DNA of 52,549 nt from an uncultured Prevotella sp. (lineage in GTDB: Bacteria; Bacteroidota; Bacteroidia; Bacteroidales; Bacteroidaceae), in NCBI GenBank assembly GCA_900316015.1, contig ONBG01000020.1, forward strand, positions 1-52,549. Reading direction: 5' to 3'. The stretch's first letter is position 1; each line of letters opens with the position of its first letter. The notes beneath the pieces are model-generated. The model made no database searches. It worked only from the letters and a program-made list of their open reading frames with translations, and was not told the origin of the DNA. Made by a program: the position numbers and the translations under genes. Positions 12,214 to 22,100 of this stretch are shown one piece after another.

Positions 12214-14822
12214 AAGGTCATGCGGAGCATGGCACGGATGCCGTTTTTGCTGGGTGCTGATGGCAGGTAATTGTAATTGCAGCGGTGAACCCACTCGATA
12301 TGCAAGAACTTGAATATGTTGTGGATGCCGAAGACCAGTTCGACATAGGGACGTTTGGGGTCCATCACCGAACTCCCATTTGGGAATTGCATGAGGATGG
12401 GGTCATGGGCGTTCTCAGCAAGGGTGGGGTTATTCTTGTCAGAAAGCTTTCCCCACAGGCACTTGATCCCAATGAACTCACGCCACTTCAACTTCTTCAG
12501 CAAAGGGATACGATTGAAGATCTTCCCGTTCATGTCCCAAGAAGCGTCCAAAGACGCATAACGGTCGTTGAGAAACTCCATGTTATTGATCATGTTGAAC
12601 GTCTCATCCTCAATGATGTAAGATAGGTTGGCTGCTGGCATGATGAGCAAGGGGAAGGGAACTTTGTTCCATTCGATCCCACCTTTGAGGTAAAAGTCCA
12701 TCTTTCCCCAGCTTTTCAGCCAGAAACGCTTATAGATATTTGCCTCGGTGAAGTTGTAATTATATTCGCCGCCAAGGACGCCCTTGACTCCCACCGTATG
12801 GGTAATCCCAAATACTGGAGCATCTAAGTTGATGGGAACCCTGCGCTGCTTGGTGTTGATATAAGTCCGTCCCGGTGCGATCTCGATTCCGAACATCGCC
12901 TCGGTGGTACGTATTTTGCCATTATGGGTCAAGAATCCCGGGTCATAGTTATCCAAATGCGACATGATCTCTGCACGTTGCGGGTCGGGATGAGCCAACG
13001 ACTGGAAGAACAAAGAGCCTGCAGCCTCGTTCTCTTCCGTCTTCAGTGCCACCGTTGTTTTGAAGCCCCATTCCTCCTCACGTTCAAATTTCAGGGTCTG
13101 TCGGTTATAGAACATCATCTTGTCCACCGTTGTCCATTTGAAGGCCGTGAACATATTATCCTTATCGGTATGGATGAACTTATCCGAGGGAGCCATGATA
13201 TCATACTCAGACGTGAAAGAAAGGGTTCGCTTGGGGAACTCGCGGGGCAGATAATCCTTCTTATTGAAGGAATAGGTCAGATCGGCCTTATAGTAATTCT
13301 TGTCACTCTTCCATCCCCGCGCATAATATCCAGAGGCAAACCAATGCTTATTCAGGTTAGCGGTGGTCTGCGCGGTGATTCTCGTTCGCCATCCATCGAT
13401 GAAGTTTTTGGTAACCATCGTATTGACAGGTCCGATGTCCACCTTACTCGGATGGTTCTCATCACCGGTCTCGACGAAGTTCTCGATCAAGGCTTTTGCC
13501 CCAAAGATCACATACTTAAAGCCTTTCAGCTGTTCGATTCTATGGATAAAGGCATCCATCGAAGACTCGCTCTTCGTCAGTTCCACGGTACGGTACTTAT
13601 TCCAGAAAGCCTCATCACGCATCTGGGCATCCGCCTCCCGTTTCTCCTTTGCTTTCCCCTTGAACAGTTTCTTAGGCAGTTCATCAAAGGCATAGTCGGT
13701 CAACCGTGTAGTCCTGACCACCAACACTTTCTGGAGGAATTTGGCAAGTGACATCTCCGCGATCATGTCGTCGACGGTCAGTGCCCATTCCCCATCCGGC
13801 AACCGGGTATATTCCTGTTGGATTTGGAGATGATCCACGAAGTTCACGTCACTTCGCTTGGGGATTGTCAGGTTGCATCGCTTGACATGCAAGGAAGAGT
13901 CGGCCAGGATATACAGCTCCCCACGGAATCCAAAATCTTGCTGGTTGTTGGGTAGGAACTGCAAATGATAACATAGATCCCTATCCACATATACAGTATC
14001 CTCTATATAATAGCGGTAGAAGTTAATAGCATCCTTTCCGATTGGACTTGTGAAAGGATATTGGAGCAGTCGCACCTGATCATCATAGATGTCGACATCC
14101 GTGAAGACGTCCTTCAAGGCAACCGTTGCGATATCACCCGTCTGGAACAACTGGTTGATACCCTGTGAGTTCTGCCCGATAATGATATCCTTTTCCGATT
14201 TGGGTTCTTTGCGGTAGAGATGCTGTGTAACCGTCTCGTCAATGGTCAGCGGCAGGGTCAGCTTTTGATTATATGGGCTTACCTCCACCTGGTCGAGCAG
14301 CCATTTCTTCTTGGCGAAGAAGCCACTGTCTAAGTCGGATGGCTTCAGGTCGTTCAGTGCAAAAGTAATCTTCTGATATTTGGTATATTGCAGATAAGGA
14401 TGGTTCGTCAGGTCCGTCTTCTTCTTGGCGGCGATCACGCGCCTCATCAACTCGACGGCAGGGTTATTCTTTCTGGAATAACGCGCGCGCTTATGCCGGA
14501 TGACCACCTCAGCCAATTGCTTTGTGTCCGGTCTCAACTTAATGTTCAGGACATTGGGCGTATTCGCCTTGATCAGCACCGTCTGCGATTTATAGCCGAC
14601 AGAGCTGAACGTCAAGTACCAGCCCTCGTGCCGCTCTATCTTGTATTGTCCTTGCGCATTGCCACTAACTGCGACATGATGGCCCGTATAAGCTGCGCTC
14701 GGATAAAACAAGGTATCGCCGGTCTGGGCATCGGTGATAACGCCTGTGATCTGGGCAGACGCGGAGACCGCAATCACCCACAGTGCGACAATGATCCCTA
14801 CAATCTTTATTTGATTCTTCAT
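12210..14822 (-). CDS. DUF5686 outer-membrane protein with carboxypeptidase-like regulatory domain
   Basis: 870 residues. Signal peptide ending ASAQ (about residue 23), then a CarboxypepD_reg-like beta domain (ITGVITDAQTGDTLFYPSAAY to about residue 95), then a long DUF5686 region with many alternating amphipathic strands and a C-terminus ending MLRMTF, typical of an outer-membrane barrel closed by Phe. These proteins are common in Bacteroidetes; transport or envelope roles are proposed but unproven. It starts 51 bp after the HAD gene and may be the last gene of the lipid-headgroup operon. The stop overlaps that of DUF190. Confidence 0.85.
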   Translation of the reverse strand: MKNQIKIVGIIVALWVIAVSASAQITGVITDAQTGDTLFYPSAAYTGHHVAVSGNAQGQYKIERHEGWYLTFSSVGYKSQTVLIKANTPNVLNIKLRPDTKQLAEVVIRHKRARYSRKNNPAVELMRRVIAAKKKTDLTNHPYLQYTKYQKITFALNDLKPSDLDSGFFAKKKWLLDQVEVSPYNQKLTLPLTIDETVTQHLYRKEPKSEKDIIIGQNSQGINQLFQTGDIATVALKDVFTDVDIYDDQVRLLQYPFTSPIGKDAINFYRYYIEDTVYVDRDLCYHLQFLPNNQQDFGFRGELYILADSSLHVKRCNLTIPKRSDVNFVDHLQIQQEYTRLPDGEWALTVDDMIAEMSLAKFLQKVLVVRTTRLTDYAFDELPKKLFKGKAKEKREADAQMRDEAFWNKYRTVELTKSESSMDAFIHRIEQLKGFKYVIFGAKALIENFVETGDENHPSKVDIGPVNTMVTKNFIDGWRTRITAQTTANLNKHWFASGYYARGWKSDKNYYKADLTYSFNKKDYLPREFPKRTLSFTSEYDIMAPSDKFIHTDKDNMFTAFKWTTVDKMMFYNRQTLKFEREEEWGFKTTVALKTEENEAAGSLFFQSLAHPDPQRAEIMSHLDNYDPGFLTHNGKIRTTEAMFGIEIAPGRTYINTKQRRVPINLDAPVFGITHTVGVKGVLGGEYNYNFTEANIYKRFWLKSWGKMDFYLKGGIEWNKVPFPLLIMPAANLSYIIEDETFNMINNMEFLNDRYASLDASWDMNGKIFNRIPLLKKLKWREFIGIKCLWGKLSDKNNPTLAENAHDPILMQFPNGSSVMDPKRPYVELVFGIHNIFKFLHIEWVHRCNYNYLPSAPSKNGIRAMLRMTF

Positions 14823-14873
14823 AAATGTGTTTATTGATCCTGAATAGATCTCTTCTTGTCATGTAATGTGCTC

Positions 14874-15572
14874 TTAGAGAAGCTGGTCCAAGTCTGTGAT
14901 CACCCGGTCGGGCACTGTTTCATCATACGACTGGTCCGTCCAACCTTCTCCCTTGAACCAAACGGTCTTGCATCCCGCCTGTCGGGCTGGCTCGATATCC
15001 TTGAAAAAGCTATCGCCTACGACGACGCATTCATCCGGTTTCAGTCCCAAAGCCTCAACGCCCAAAGTGAAGATCTTAGGGTTCGGCTTCCGAATACCTA
15101 CCACAGCCGATTCTATCACGTCCTGGAATAAGCCGTCCAACCCGAACTCCGACAGGACAGTATGGATATTCCCATAAAAGTTACTGACCAAAACCATCGG
15201 GAATTTCTCGTGCAAGGTCTCAAGGACCTGCTTGCTATGAGCTGTGATTTCCTTCACCTTCGCATACAAGTCATCAAGGACCTGCTGCAGACCAGCCTTA
15301 AAACCTGGTTCGTCAGCATCCCATGCACCGACTGTACACAGGTGTTCCATCTCAATGCGGATCTTGGTTTGCAGGGTCTTATAGAACGTATAGTCGCTTT
15401 GGATGATTGGGGTTCTGCCCAAGGTCCGCTCTGCATAGACATAAGCCTCTCGGAAAGCCTCCTCGGAAACCGGTATCTGCTGGCGCTGATACGCATGCCA
15501 CAGCATCTTTCCCCAATGGCAACCATGGGTATCAAGGGTGCCACCATAATCAAATATATATCCTCTAATCAT
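14874..15572 (-). CDS. HAD-superfamily protein, IA subfamily type, with altered motif I
   Basis: 232 residues from the ATG at 15572, which overlaps the upstream stop as ATGA. Motif I is FDYGGTLDT: the nucleophile Asp8 is present but the usual second Asp is Gly10. Motif II is LVSNF, motif III is the Lys of GIRKPNPKIF, and motif IV is VVGDSFFKDIEPA. A helical cap occupies roughly residues 16-90. HAD proteins are mostly phosphatases; a role removing phosphate from a phospholipid-headgroup intermediate is suggested by the preceding CDP-alcohol transferase gene. The missing second Asp leaves open a different or slower chemistry. Confidence 0.8.
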   Translation of the reverse strand: MIRGYIFDYGGTLDTHGCHWGKMLWHAYQRQQIPVSEEAFREAYVYAERTLGRTPIIQSDYTFYKTLQTKIRIEMEHLCTVGAWDADEPGFKAGLQQVLDDLYAKVKEITAHSKQVLETLHEKFPMVLVSNFYGNIHTVLSEFGLDGLFQDVIESAVVGIRKPNPKIFTLGVEALGLKPDECVVVGDSFFKDIEPARQAGCKTVWFKGEGWTDQSYDETVPDRVITDLDQLL

Positions 15573-16495
15573 GTTGTTTGGTTCATTAAGTGAGCGCACA
15601 AGTGCTCATGCCGCTTGTGCATATATACATAAAGAATGTTCAATACGATAATCTCAAAAAGCAAATACACCCAAGGACAGTTCAACAGGCAAGTGAAATA
15701 GATGACAATGGCACGCACATTGAAAGTCAGCCAGTTGGTATATTTCATCAAGGGACGGCTCCCTGCCAGGAACGCCTGCCGCACCTGTTCTTTCTGTTCC
15801 GCATCCTGAAGCCCTTTGTACCAAGGGAAGAATTTCTGGAAACACGGTGTGCGCCTCTCCTGACTCCTGCAGTACTTGGAATAGGAAGAATAGAATAGAC
15901 GACCGAACCAATCCTTCTTCGGCAAGCTCTCTAAGATCGCATGCTGCTGAGCGTAATTATCCAATTCGCTTCCCTCCTTACCTTTCAGGAAAAAGAGATG
16001 GATCTGACGATAGTAATCGGCAAGGGAGCTTTGTGGAGAGTGGCTCATCACCCCGGCAAGAATAGCCAAGATCCAGATCAGGATACCCCACTTCATGTCC
16101 AATCCAGGTATGTTCTGTCCCATCAGTCGTAAGCAAATGGCGACATAGATGCAAAAGAACCACACGTCCCCGGAGAATCCATCGAGCACGCGTCCTAACA
16201 AGGTCTTCTTCCCTGTGAGCCGTGCCATCTGCCCATCGGTAGAATCGCAGAAATTAGCAAGCATCAAGAAGAGAACACCATAGAGATTATGGTACAGGTC
16301 GGTGAACGAGAACATGTACCCAGCAGCACCCCCTAAGAAGAAAGAGATGATCGTAATGACATTCGGATGGATGTTCATTCGGTCCCACAAGAGCGCAAAA
16401 ACCAGACCAATGGGACGTGTAAAATGAACGTCAAGCCATTCCTCCGTATCATTCGATTTCAATGAAGACTGTAATAATTCCTTAAATGTTGACAT
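15569..16495 (-). CDS. CDP-alcohol phosphatidyltransferase family protein
   Basis: 308 residues with several membrane helices (for example about 42-62, 70-83, 107-150 and 265-300). The family motif is present: Asp84-x2-Asp87-Gly-x2-Ala91-Arg92-x8-Gly101-x3-Asp105, but the last Asp is at 110, giving D-x4-D instead of the usual D-x3-D. The family transfers a phospho-alcohol from a CDP-activated donor to an alcohol acceptor to make phospholipids. It lies between an ATP-grasp and a HAD gene and downstream of a nucleotidyltransferase. CDP-polyol rather than CDP-diacylglycerol could be the donor, which is inference. Inner membrane. Confidence 0.85.
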   Translation of the reverse strand: MSTFKELLQSSLKSNDTEEWLDVHFTRPIGLVFALLWDRMNIHPNVITIISFFLGGAAGYMFSFTDLYHNLYGVLFLMLANFCDSTDGQMARLTGKKTLLGRVLDGFSGDVWFFCIYVAICLRLMGQNIPGLDMKWGILIWILAILAGVMSHSPQSSLADYYRQIHLFFLKGKEGSELDNYAQQHAILESLPKKDWFGRLFYSSYSKYCRSQERRTPCFQKFFPWYKGLQDAEQKEQVRQAFLAGSRPLMKYTNWLTFNVRAIVIYFTCLLNCPWVYLLFEIIVLNILYVYMHKRHEHLCAHLMNQTT

Positions 16496-16518
16496 ATCTT
16501 TAGCACTATTGTGCAGCG

Positions 16519-17310
16519 TTATTTTTCGTTTACATAGCGGCCGACCAAGTCTGCGATGGCATCAGCCGCTTGCTCGCGGCACCTGCTAAAACTGGGCCAG
16601 TCATTAAAATCAATCACATAATAGTTCCCATCCTGATCAATGATGGCATCCCCACCATAGACATCGATTCCCGTCAGGTGAGCCACCTTGACCACTTCCT
16701 GGTGGAGTGCCTCAACGTCAAACGGATAATGGTGAGCCTGTCCGTTACGACTTTCATCCCCGAATTTCGAGATACCGTCATCACTCGGATAGTAATAGCG
16801 GAAGAATCCATCCCCTACCGCATACCATTTTACCAGGTCGCCTACCACATGGGCACTCACCACCTGATGAGCGATGCCACGCTCCCGGTAACGGGCAAGT
16901 GCCTCTTGGAGCTGTAGTTCGCCCTGGCAAAAGACCACGTCATCCTTTCCTGTCGCCCATCCCCCATTCTTCAGCCAGTATCCATGGCATCCTTTCTCTG
17001 GTGGCATGGCAATATGATGCTTTCTCATCAAATCCTCCAACACGTAACGAGGGCGCACCGAATCCCCACGATTGACGACGATCTTCCCCTCTCTCCCGAT
17101 TAGGGACAACCGTTCCAAGGTCTTCGGGAAACGTCCCATTGACAAATAGACATCTGCCTCCGGGATCTCTAACGCATTGTCGAATGCCCTCTCATCCATC
17201 AACAGATAGTCACCCATGCGCTGCAAGACAGCCATGAGGATAGCCTTGTCCTTCTCTATGGAATGAGGAGAAAAGGTATCGTCGCGTCGGATGGCAAGGA
17301 TGTTAACCAT
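16519..17310 (-). CDS. ATP-grasp domain protein
   Basis: 263 residues from the ATG at 17310, overlapping the upstream stop by 8 bases; the longer frame from 17376 would intrude into that gene. The C-terminal half shows an ATP-grasp fold: VVSAHVVGDLVKWYAVGDGF, then GGDAIIDQDGNYYVIDFNDWPS with metal ligands Asp221, Asp234 and Asn236. The nearest general resemblance is to RimK-like and inositol-phosphate-kinase-like ATP-grasp enzymes. These either ligate carboxylates to nucleophiles or phosphorylate hydroxyls. In this operon a kinase for a small polyol or sugar is plausible but unproven. Confidence 0.75.
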   Translation of the reverse strand: MVNILAIRRDDTFSPHSIEKDKAILMAVLQRMGDYLLMDERAFDNALEIPEADVYLSMGRFPKTLERLSLIGREGKIVVNRGDSVRPRYVLEDLMRKHHIAMPPEKGCHGYWLKNGGWATGKDDVVFCQGELQLQEALARYRERGIAHQVVSAHVVGDLVKWYAVGDGFFRYYYPSDDGISKFGDESRNGQAHHYPFDVEALHQEVVKVAHLTGIDVYGGDAIIDQDGNYYVIDFNDWPSFSRCREQAADAIADLVGRYVNEK

Positions 17311-18025
17311 GGATAAACTCCTCTGCTTTCTGGATATCCGATGCATGGTCGATGTCAAGCACCTTCGAGAAGGCATAGGCTTTCAGTTTCCTGCCGTCTC
17401 GAATCAATCCCCTTTGGAAATTACGCATTCTCGACTCCCCCCTTTCCATGCAAGCCTCCAAAGTAAGCAGTGCGTTCGGGACCAATCCATAGATACCGCC
17501 CGAGATATAAGTACAATGGGCAGTGTTCGTATCATAGAACCCCGTGACCTGCATGTGCTCGTCCGTACCCACATACAGCGGTTTCTCGTCGTCAATGAAA
17601 TCCGTCACGCCCATCATTCCATCCCAACCGTGAGACATACTCTCTTGAAAAGAGGCCACATACTGAGAGAATTCACGCTCTCGGAAGATCGTGTCCACTG
17701 TGGTCAACACGAAAGGAGAGTTCCCCAAGAGCCTGCTCAGCGCGAAGAAGCTGTGCATAGAACTGGGTGTACTCTGGACAATATATTTCAAAGGGACTGG
17801 GATCCCATTCAACCCTTCATCCTGTATTCGTCGAAGATGCTGACTGACATAAGGCGTGAGATCATTGCAAATGACGTCAATCTCATCGGCATGGTTCTCC
17901 ATGAAAATCCTCATCAACCTATCAATCAGATGCTCTCCTTCGACTTGAACCAACGGCTTAGGGACCTGAATACCTTCGGAAGCCAACCTGGATCCTTCCC
18001 CTGCCGCGATGATTGCATACTTCAT
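17303..18025 (-). CDS. Sugar/polyol-phosphate nucleotidyltransferase
   Basis: 240 residues, a single Rossmann-type nucleotidyltransferase domain. The N-terminal AIIAAGEGSRL signature (residues 4-14) and KPLVQV (23-28) bind the NTP, the TTVD motif places Asp111 for metal binding, and VLDIDHASDIQKAEEF near the C-terminus supplies the second metal acid. It makes an NDP- or CDP-activated compound; the substrate cannot be read from sequence. First gene of a tight four-gene operon with ATP-grasp, CDP-alcohol transferase and HAD genes, so CTP-dependent activation of a polyol phosphate for lipid synthesis is a reasonable inference. An inverted repeat lies 28 bp upstream. Confidence 0.82.
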   Translation of the reverse strand: MKYAIIAAGEGSRLASEGIQVPKPLVQVEGEHLIDRLMRIFMENHADEIDVICNDLTPYVSQHLRRIQDEGLNGIPVPLKYIVQSTPSSMHSFFALSRLLGNSPFVLTTVDTIFREREFSQYVASFQESMSHGWDGMMGVTDFIDDEKPLYVGTDEHMQVTGFYDTNTAHCTYISGGIYGLVPNALLTLEACMERGESRMRNFQRGLIRDGRKLKAYAFSKVLDIDHASDIQKAEEFIHG

Positions 18026-18052
18026 TTTTCCTTAATAGAATTCAATCAAAAA

Positions 18053-18086
18053 TGTACCTTTATCGAAATTGGTCGGTAAAGGTACA
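18053..18086. promoter_or_regulatory. Perfect inverted repeat upstream of the nucleotidyltransferase operon
   Basis: Arms TGTACCTTTA (18053-18062) and TAAAGGTACA (18077-18086), 14-base spacer. The minus-strand copy reads TACCTTTA, one base from a -7 box. It could be an operator or a hairpin ending the DUF2807 transcript. Confidence 0.5.
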
Positions 18087-18128
18087 TATAATAGGTGAAA
18101 TAGGAAATCTTTTTAGCAGAAATTTGTT

Positions 18129-18902
18129 TTATTGCTGAAGGTTTAACGCATCTATGCTAAAATCACCGGCCCCCTTCACTTCCTTATTCAAGCGTTTGAG
18201 GTCGCCGGTCAACGTGATATCTCCTGTGCCAAACAGCCGGCAATTCGCATATCCGCAATGTTGGAAGTCAACGGAAATGTCGCCTGCGCCAAACAGTTCC
18301 ACTGTGCTTTTATCCACATTCACCAACTTAGCATCGACATCTCCAGAGCCTGCCAGCCGGATAGAACTTTCCTGGCATTCCAGGCGATCGAACTCTATAT
18401 CCCCGCTGCCATTCATTTCAAACCCAGCCTTATCGCAGATGACGTCTGCCAAATGGATGTCTCCATTACCGTTCAGCGTAATGCGCAAGACATCCGTATC
18501 CAACCTGCGGAGCGATTCAAAATCACCGGGTCCGCACATAACGACGTCTGTCAAGTCTGGAGAAGACACCAATAACCGTACGAAATGCGAGGAATTGCGG
18601 TCTAGAAAGAAACGAAGCCCCTTATCACGCACCATCAGCGTCCCATCCTCCACGCTCAATGTCAAATTATCAATCTGGTTCTTCGTCCCCTGCAACCGGA
18701 CCGAATATGTGTTTCCTTGGACAAATTCCACGTCACAGGCAGCACGGACATCAATCTTGTAGAACGCTCTCGGATGGACAGTCCTTGTAACCTCCACTTC
18801 TGATGCCCTCCTGACCGCACTCCTATCGAAATAAGTAAAGAACCCGGCAATAACCACTAAGGCAACGAATGCAACCATTAATATAATCCCTAATTTCTTC
18901 AT
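18129..18902 (-). CDS. Head-GIN domain (DUF2807) envelope protein
   Basis: 257 residues. A single N-terminal hydrophobic segment (MKKLGIILMVAFVALVVIAGFFTYF) acts as signal or anchor. The rest is a right-handed beta-helix-like domain with repeated GAGD/GSGD/GNGD turns (CGPGDFES, LNGNGDIHL, MNGSGDIEF, LAGSGDVDA, LFGAGDISV, LFGTGDITL, VKGAGDFSI), the hallmark of the DUF2807 family. Function is unknown; surface adhesion has been suggested for the family. It is transcribed in the same direction as the operon that follows, 103 bp away. Confidence 0.85.
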   Translation of the reverse strand: MKKLGIILMVAFVALVVIAGFFTYFDRSAVRRASEVEVTRTVHPRAFYKIDVRAACDVEFVQGNTYSVRLQGTKNQIDNLTLSVEDGTLMVRDKGLRFFLDRNSSHFVRLLVSSPDLTDVVMCGPGDFESLRRLDTDVLRITLNGNGDIHLADVICDKAGFEMNGSGDIEFDRLECQESSIRLAGSGDVDAKLVNVDKSTVELFGAGDISVDFQHCGYANCRLFGTGDITLTGDLKRLNKEVKGAGDFSIDALNLQQ

Positions 18903-19095
18903 TTGCTTCCTTTCTTGATTTATTCCTTTGACGAAGAGTTACTGCAAGAAGTTGCATACAAAGAGAAATCTTGAAATATTTAACACTTTTGTGAGATCGG
19001 TCCATCAAGTTTCATTCATCGCAATTCGTTATTTGCTAATTCACCTATTTAATAAATAAAAACATATTTTATTTTCTCAGGAAGATAAAAGTTAT

Positions 19096-19103
19096 TAAAT
19101 TTG
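19096..19103 (+). promoter_or_regulatory. -7 promoter box of the dehydratase-activase gene
   Basis: TAAATTTG followed by C, 23 bp before the ATG at 19127, in the 224-bp divergent gap with DUF2807. No perfect -33 TTTG is seen. Confidence 0.5.
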
Positions 19104-19126
19104 CATGTCAATTTGGAGAAAGAAAG

Positions 19127-22100
19127 ATGAACGCAACCTATTATCGAGTGGGATTGGACGTTGGATCGACAACAGCGAAAATCGTTGTCTTAGACGAAAA
19201 CGGCAATATCGCTTATTCAAATTATGAACGCCACCACGCCCATGTCAAGGAATTGGTCAGCCAATATTTCAATAGCATCCAACAAAAGTTGGGAGATATT
19301 AAGTGCACGATTTGCGTGACCGGCTCTGTAGGCATGTCTACTGCAGAGCAACTTCATGCGGAGTTCGTACAGGAAGTAGTTGCCGCGACTGTGTTTGCGA
19401 AGGCACGCTATCCCCAGGCGAAGGCATTGATCGATATCGGTGGTGAGGACGCGAAGGTTGTTTTCTTCAATGGAAAGAACATGGAACTAAGGATGAACGG
19501 CAACTGCGCAGGAGGAACGGGAGCCTTCATTGACCAAATGTCTGTCCTCATGGGCATCAGTAACCATGAGATGAGCCAACGAGCTATGAGTGCCACCCGT
19601 GTCTATCCGATGGCTGCTCGGTGCGGTGTCTTTGCAAAGACTGACGTCCAGAACCTGATGTCGAGGAACCTTCCTGAAGAAAACATCGCCGCCTCCATCT
19701 TCCACTCCATCGCCGTGCAAACGGTAACGACCCTTTCCCATGGTTGTACCTTCACTGCGCCCATCTTGCTCTGCGGCGGTCCCTTGACATTCATGCCTGC
19801 TCTGAGAAAGGCATTTGCAGACTATCTGCAGATGGATGGAGAGAAAGATTTCATCACTTCAACCTTTAGCAACTTGATACCTGCCATGGGATGTGCCCTA
19901 AGAAGCAAGGGTGAAGGCATCCGCCTTCCCCAATTGCAGGAGCGACTGCAACGAAAGGAGATCCAGACGTGGAAGAGTGCACTCCAGCCTCTTTTCCTTT
20001 CGGAAGACGACCATGCACAGTGGCTTGCAGAGAAACAGAAATATGCCACGCCCATTCTTGGATTGAAAGCAGGTAAGGAAAAGGTTATCATCGGTATTGA
20101 CAGTGGATCTACAACCACGAAAATTATCGCAACACGTCCTAATGGGGACATTCTCTTCACTTATTACGCGCCCAATCTCGGCAATCCTATCACTGCAGTG
20201 AAGAAAGGACTCTATGAACTGAAGGAGCAAACGGTGAAGGCAAACTGTGAGATAGAGATTGTAGGAAGTTGTTCCACAGGCTATGGAGAGGAACTGATCA
20301 AGGCAGCCTTTAACTTAGACGCAGGTATCATTGAGACCATGGCACATTACCGCGCTGCCTCACATCTGATGCCTGACGTGTCCTTTATCCTCGATATTGG
20401 CGGACAGGACATGAAAGCCATCTTCGTGGAGCATGGAGCCGTGGTCAGGATGGAACTCAACGAAGCCTGTTCATCTGGATGTGGGACCTTTATCCAAACC
20501 TTTGCAAGAAACTTGGAATACGGCATAGCCGACTTTGCTAAGATAGCATGCACGGCACCCGCCCCTTGCGACCTCGGCACACGGTGCACCGTCTTCATGA
20601 ATTCAAAAGTGAAACAGGTAATGCGGGAAGGAGCCACCGTTGCGGATATCTCCGCAGGATTGGCCTATTCCGTGATTAAGAATTGTTTATACAAGGTACT
20701 GAAGCTCCGGGGCAACGATACACTGGGACAGCATATCGTCGTACAAGGAGGGACCATGAAAAACGATTCTGTTGTCCGGGCTTTTGAACTGCTCACCCAA
20801 ACAAAGGTGGCTCGAAGCAATATCCCCGAGATGATGGGAGCCTATGGCTGTGCCCTTTCCGCAGCCCACCACCAAGCCACAGCGCGATCATTAGACGACC
20901 TATTAGCTGGAGCGACCTATGAAACCCGCATGCTGCAGTGCAAGGGATGTGAAAACCAATGTTTAGTAAGCCGATACAAATTCAAAGACCACAATTTCTA
21001 TTCTGGGAACAAATGCGAAAAAGTTTTCAACAATAAAGGAGAGAACCATGTCCATGGCGAGAATATCTATGATATCAAATACAAATTGCTCTTCGATCGT
21101 CCGACGACTGAAAAAGAAGGAAGCATCCATCGCCGTATCGGTATTCCCAGGGTATTGAATATGTATGAGGACTATCCCTTTTGGAACAAATTGCTCACAA
21201 CATGCGGATTTGAAGTCGTATTAAGCGAAAAGTCTACCTTCACTAAATACGAACGAGCCTTAGGGAGCGTTATGAGTGACAACATTTGCTTCCCGGCGAA
21301 GTTAGTACATTCCCACATCCAAGAATTGGAGGGAAAAGACGTGGAACGCATTTTCATGCCTTATGTGATCTACGAGAAGAACGATGACGAACGCACGATC
21401 AACTCCTACAACTGTCCGATTGTCTCTGCCTACTCTGATGTAGTTAGGAGTTCCATGGACTTGTCGGTCCCATTAGATGCTCCTGTGATCAATTTTTCCA
21501 ACCAGAAACTTCTCAGGAAGCAGGTCAGCCATTACCTACAAGCCCTTGGCATTGGCGAAAACACAATAGAACGTGCCTTCAATGCTGCATGGGAAGCACA
21601 GGAAGATTATGCCAACGAGATCAAGGGAGAAGCAGAAAGAATCCTGAAAGAGAGCCAGAACGCAGGAAGGATTACCATTCTGTTAGCAGGTCGTCCTTAC
21701 CATACAGACCCTCTCGTCCAGCATAAGCTAAGTGAGATGATTGCCACCTTAGGGGTTGACGTCATCAGTGATGACATCGTACGTGGCGACAACGAGACAG
21801 ACAGCGGTGAGACCTATCTCGTCAAGCAATGGGCATACATGAACAGGATCATCAAAGCAGGTCAATGGGCAGCTATCCAAGGAGGAAGGATCCATTTCAT
21901 CCAGATGACATCATTTGGTTGCGGTCCTGACTCCTTCATCCAAGACGAGATTAGAGATATCCTTCGAAGGCATGGAAAGCCATTTACCTTATTGAAAATA
22001 GATGATGTAAGCAACATCGGATCCTTGAAACTCCGCGTCCGTTCCCTTATTGAAAGCCTGCATGATTACCAGTATCGGCAGCATGCTATTCCCTTTGAGC

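Noticed and set aside
12924-13751. Plus-strand frame of 275 codons
   Set aside because: It is antisense to the well-supported DUF5686 gene and shows no domain or ribosome site.
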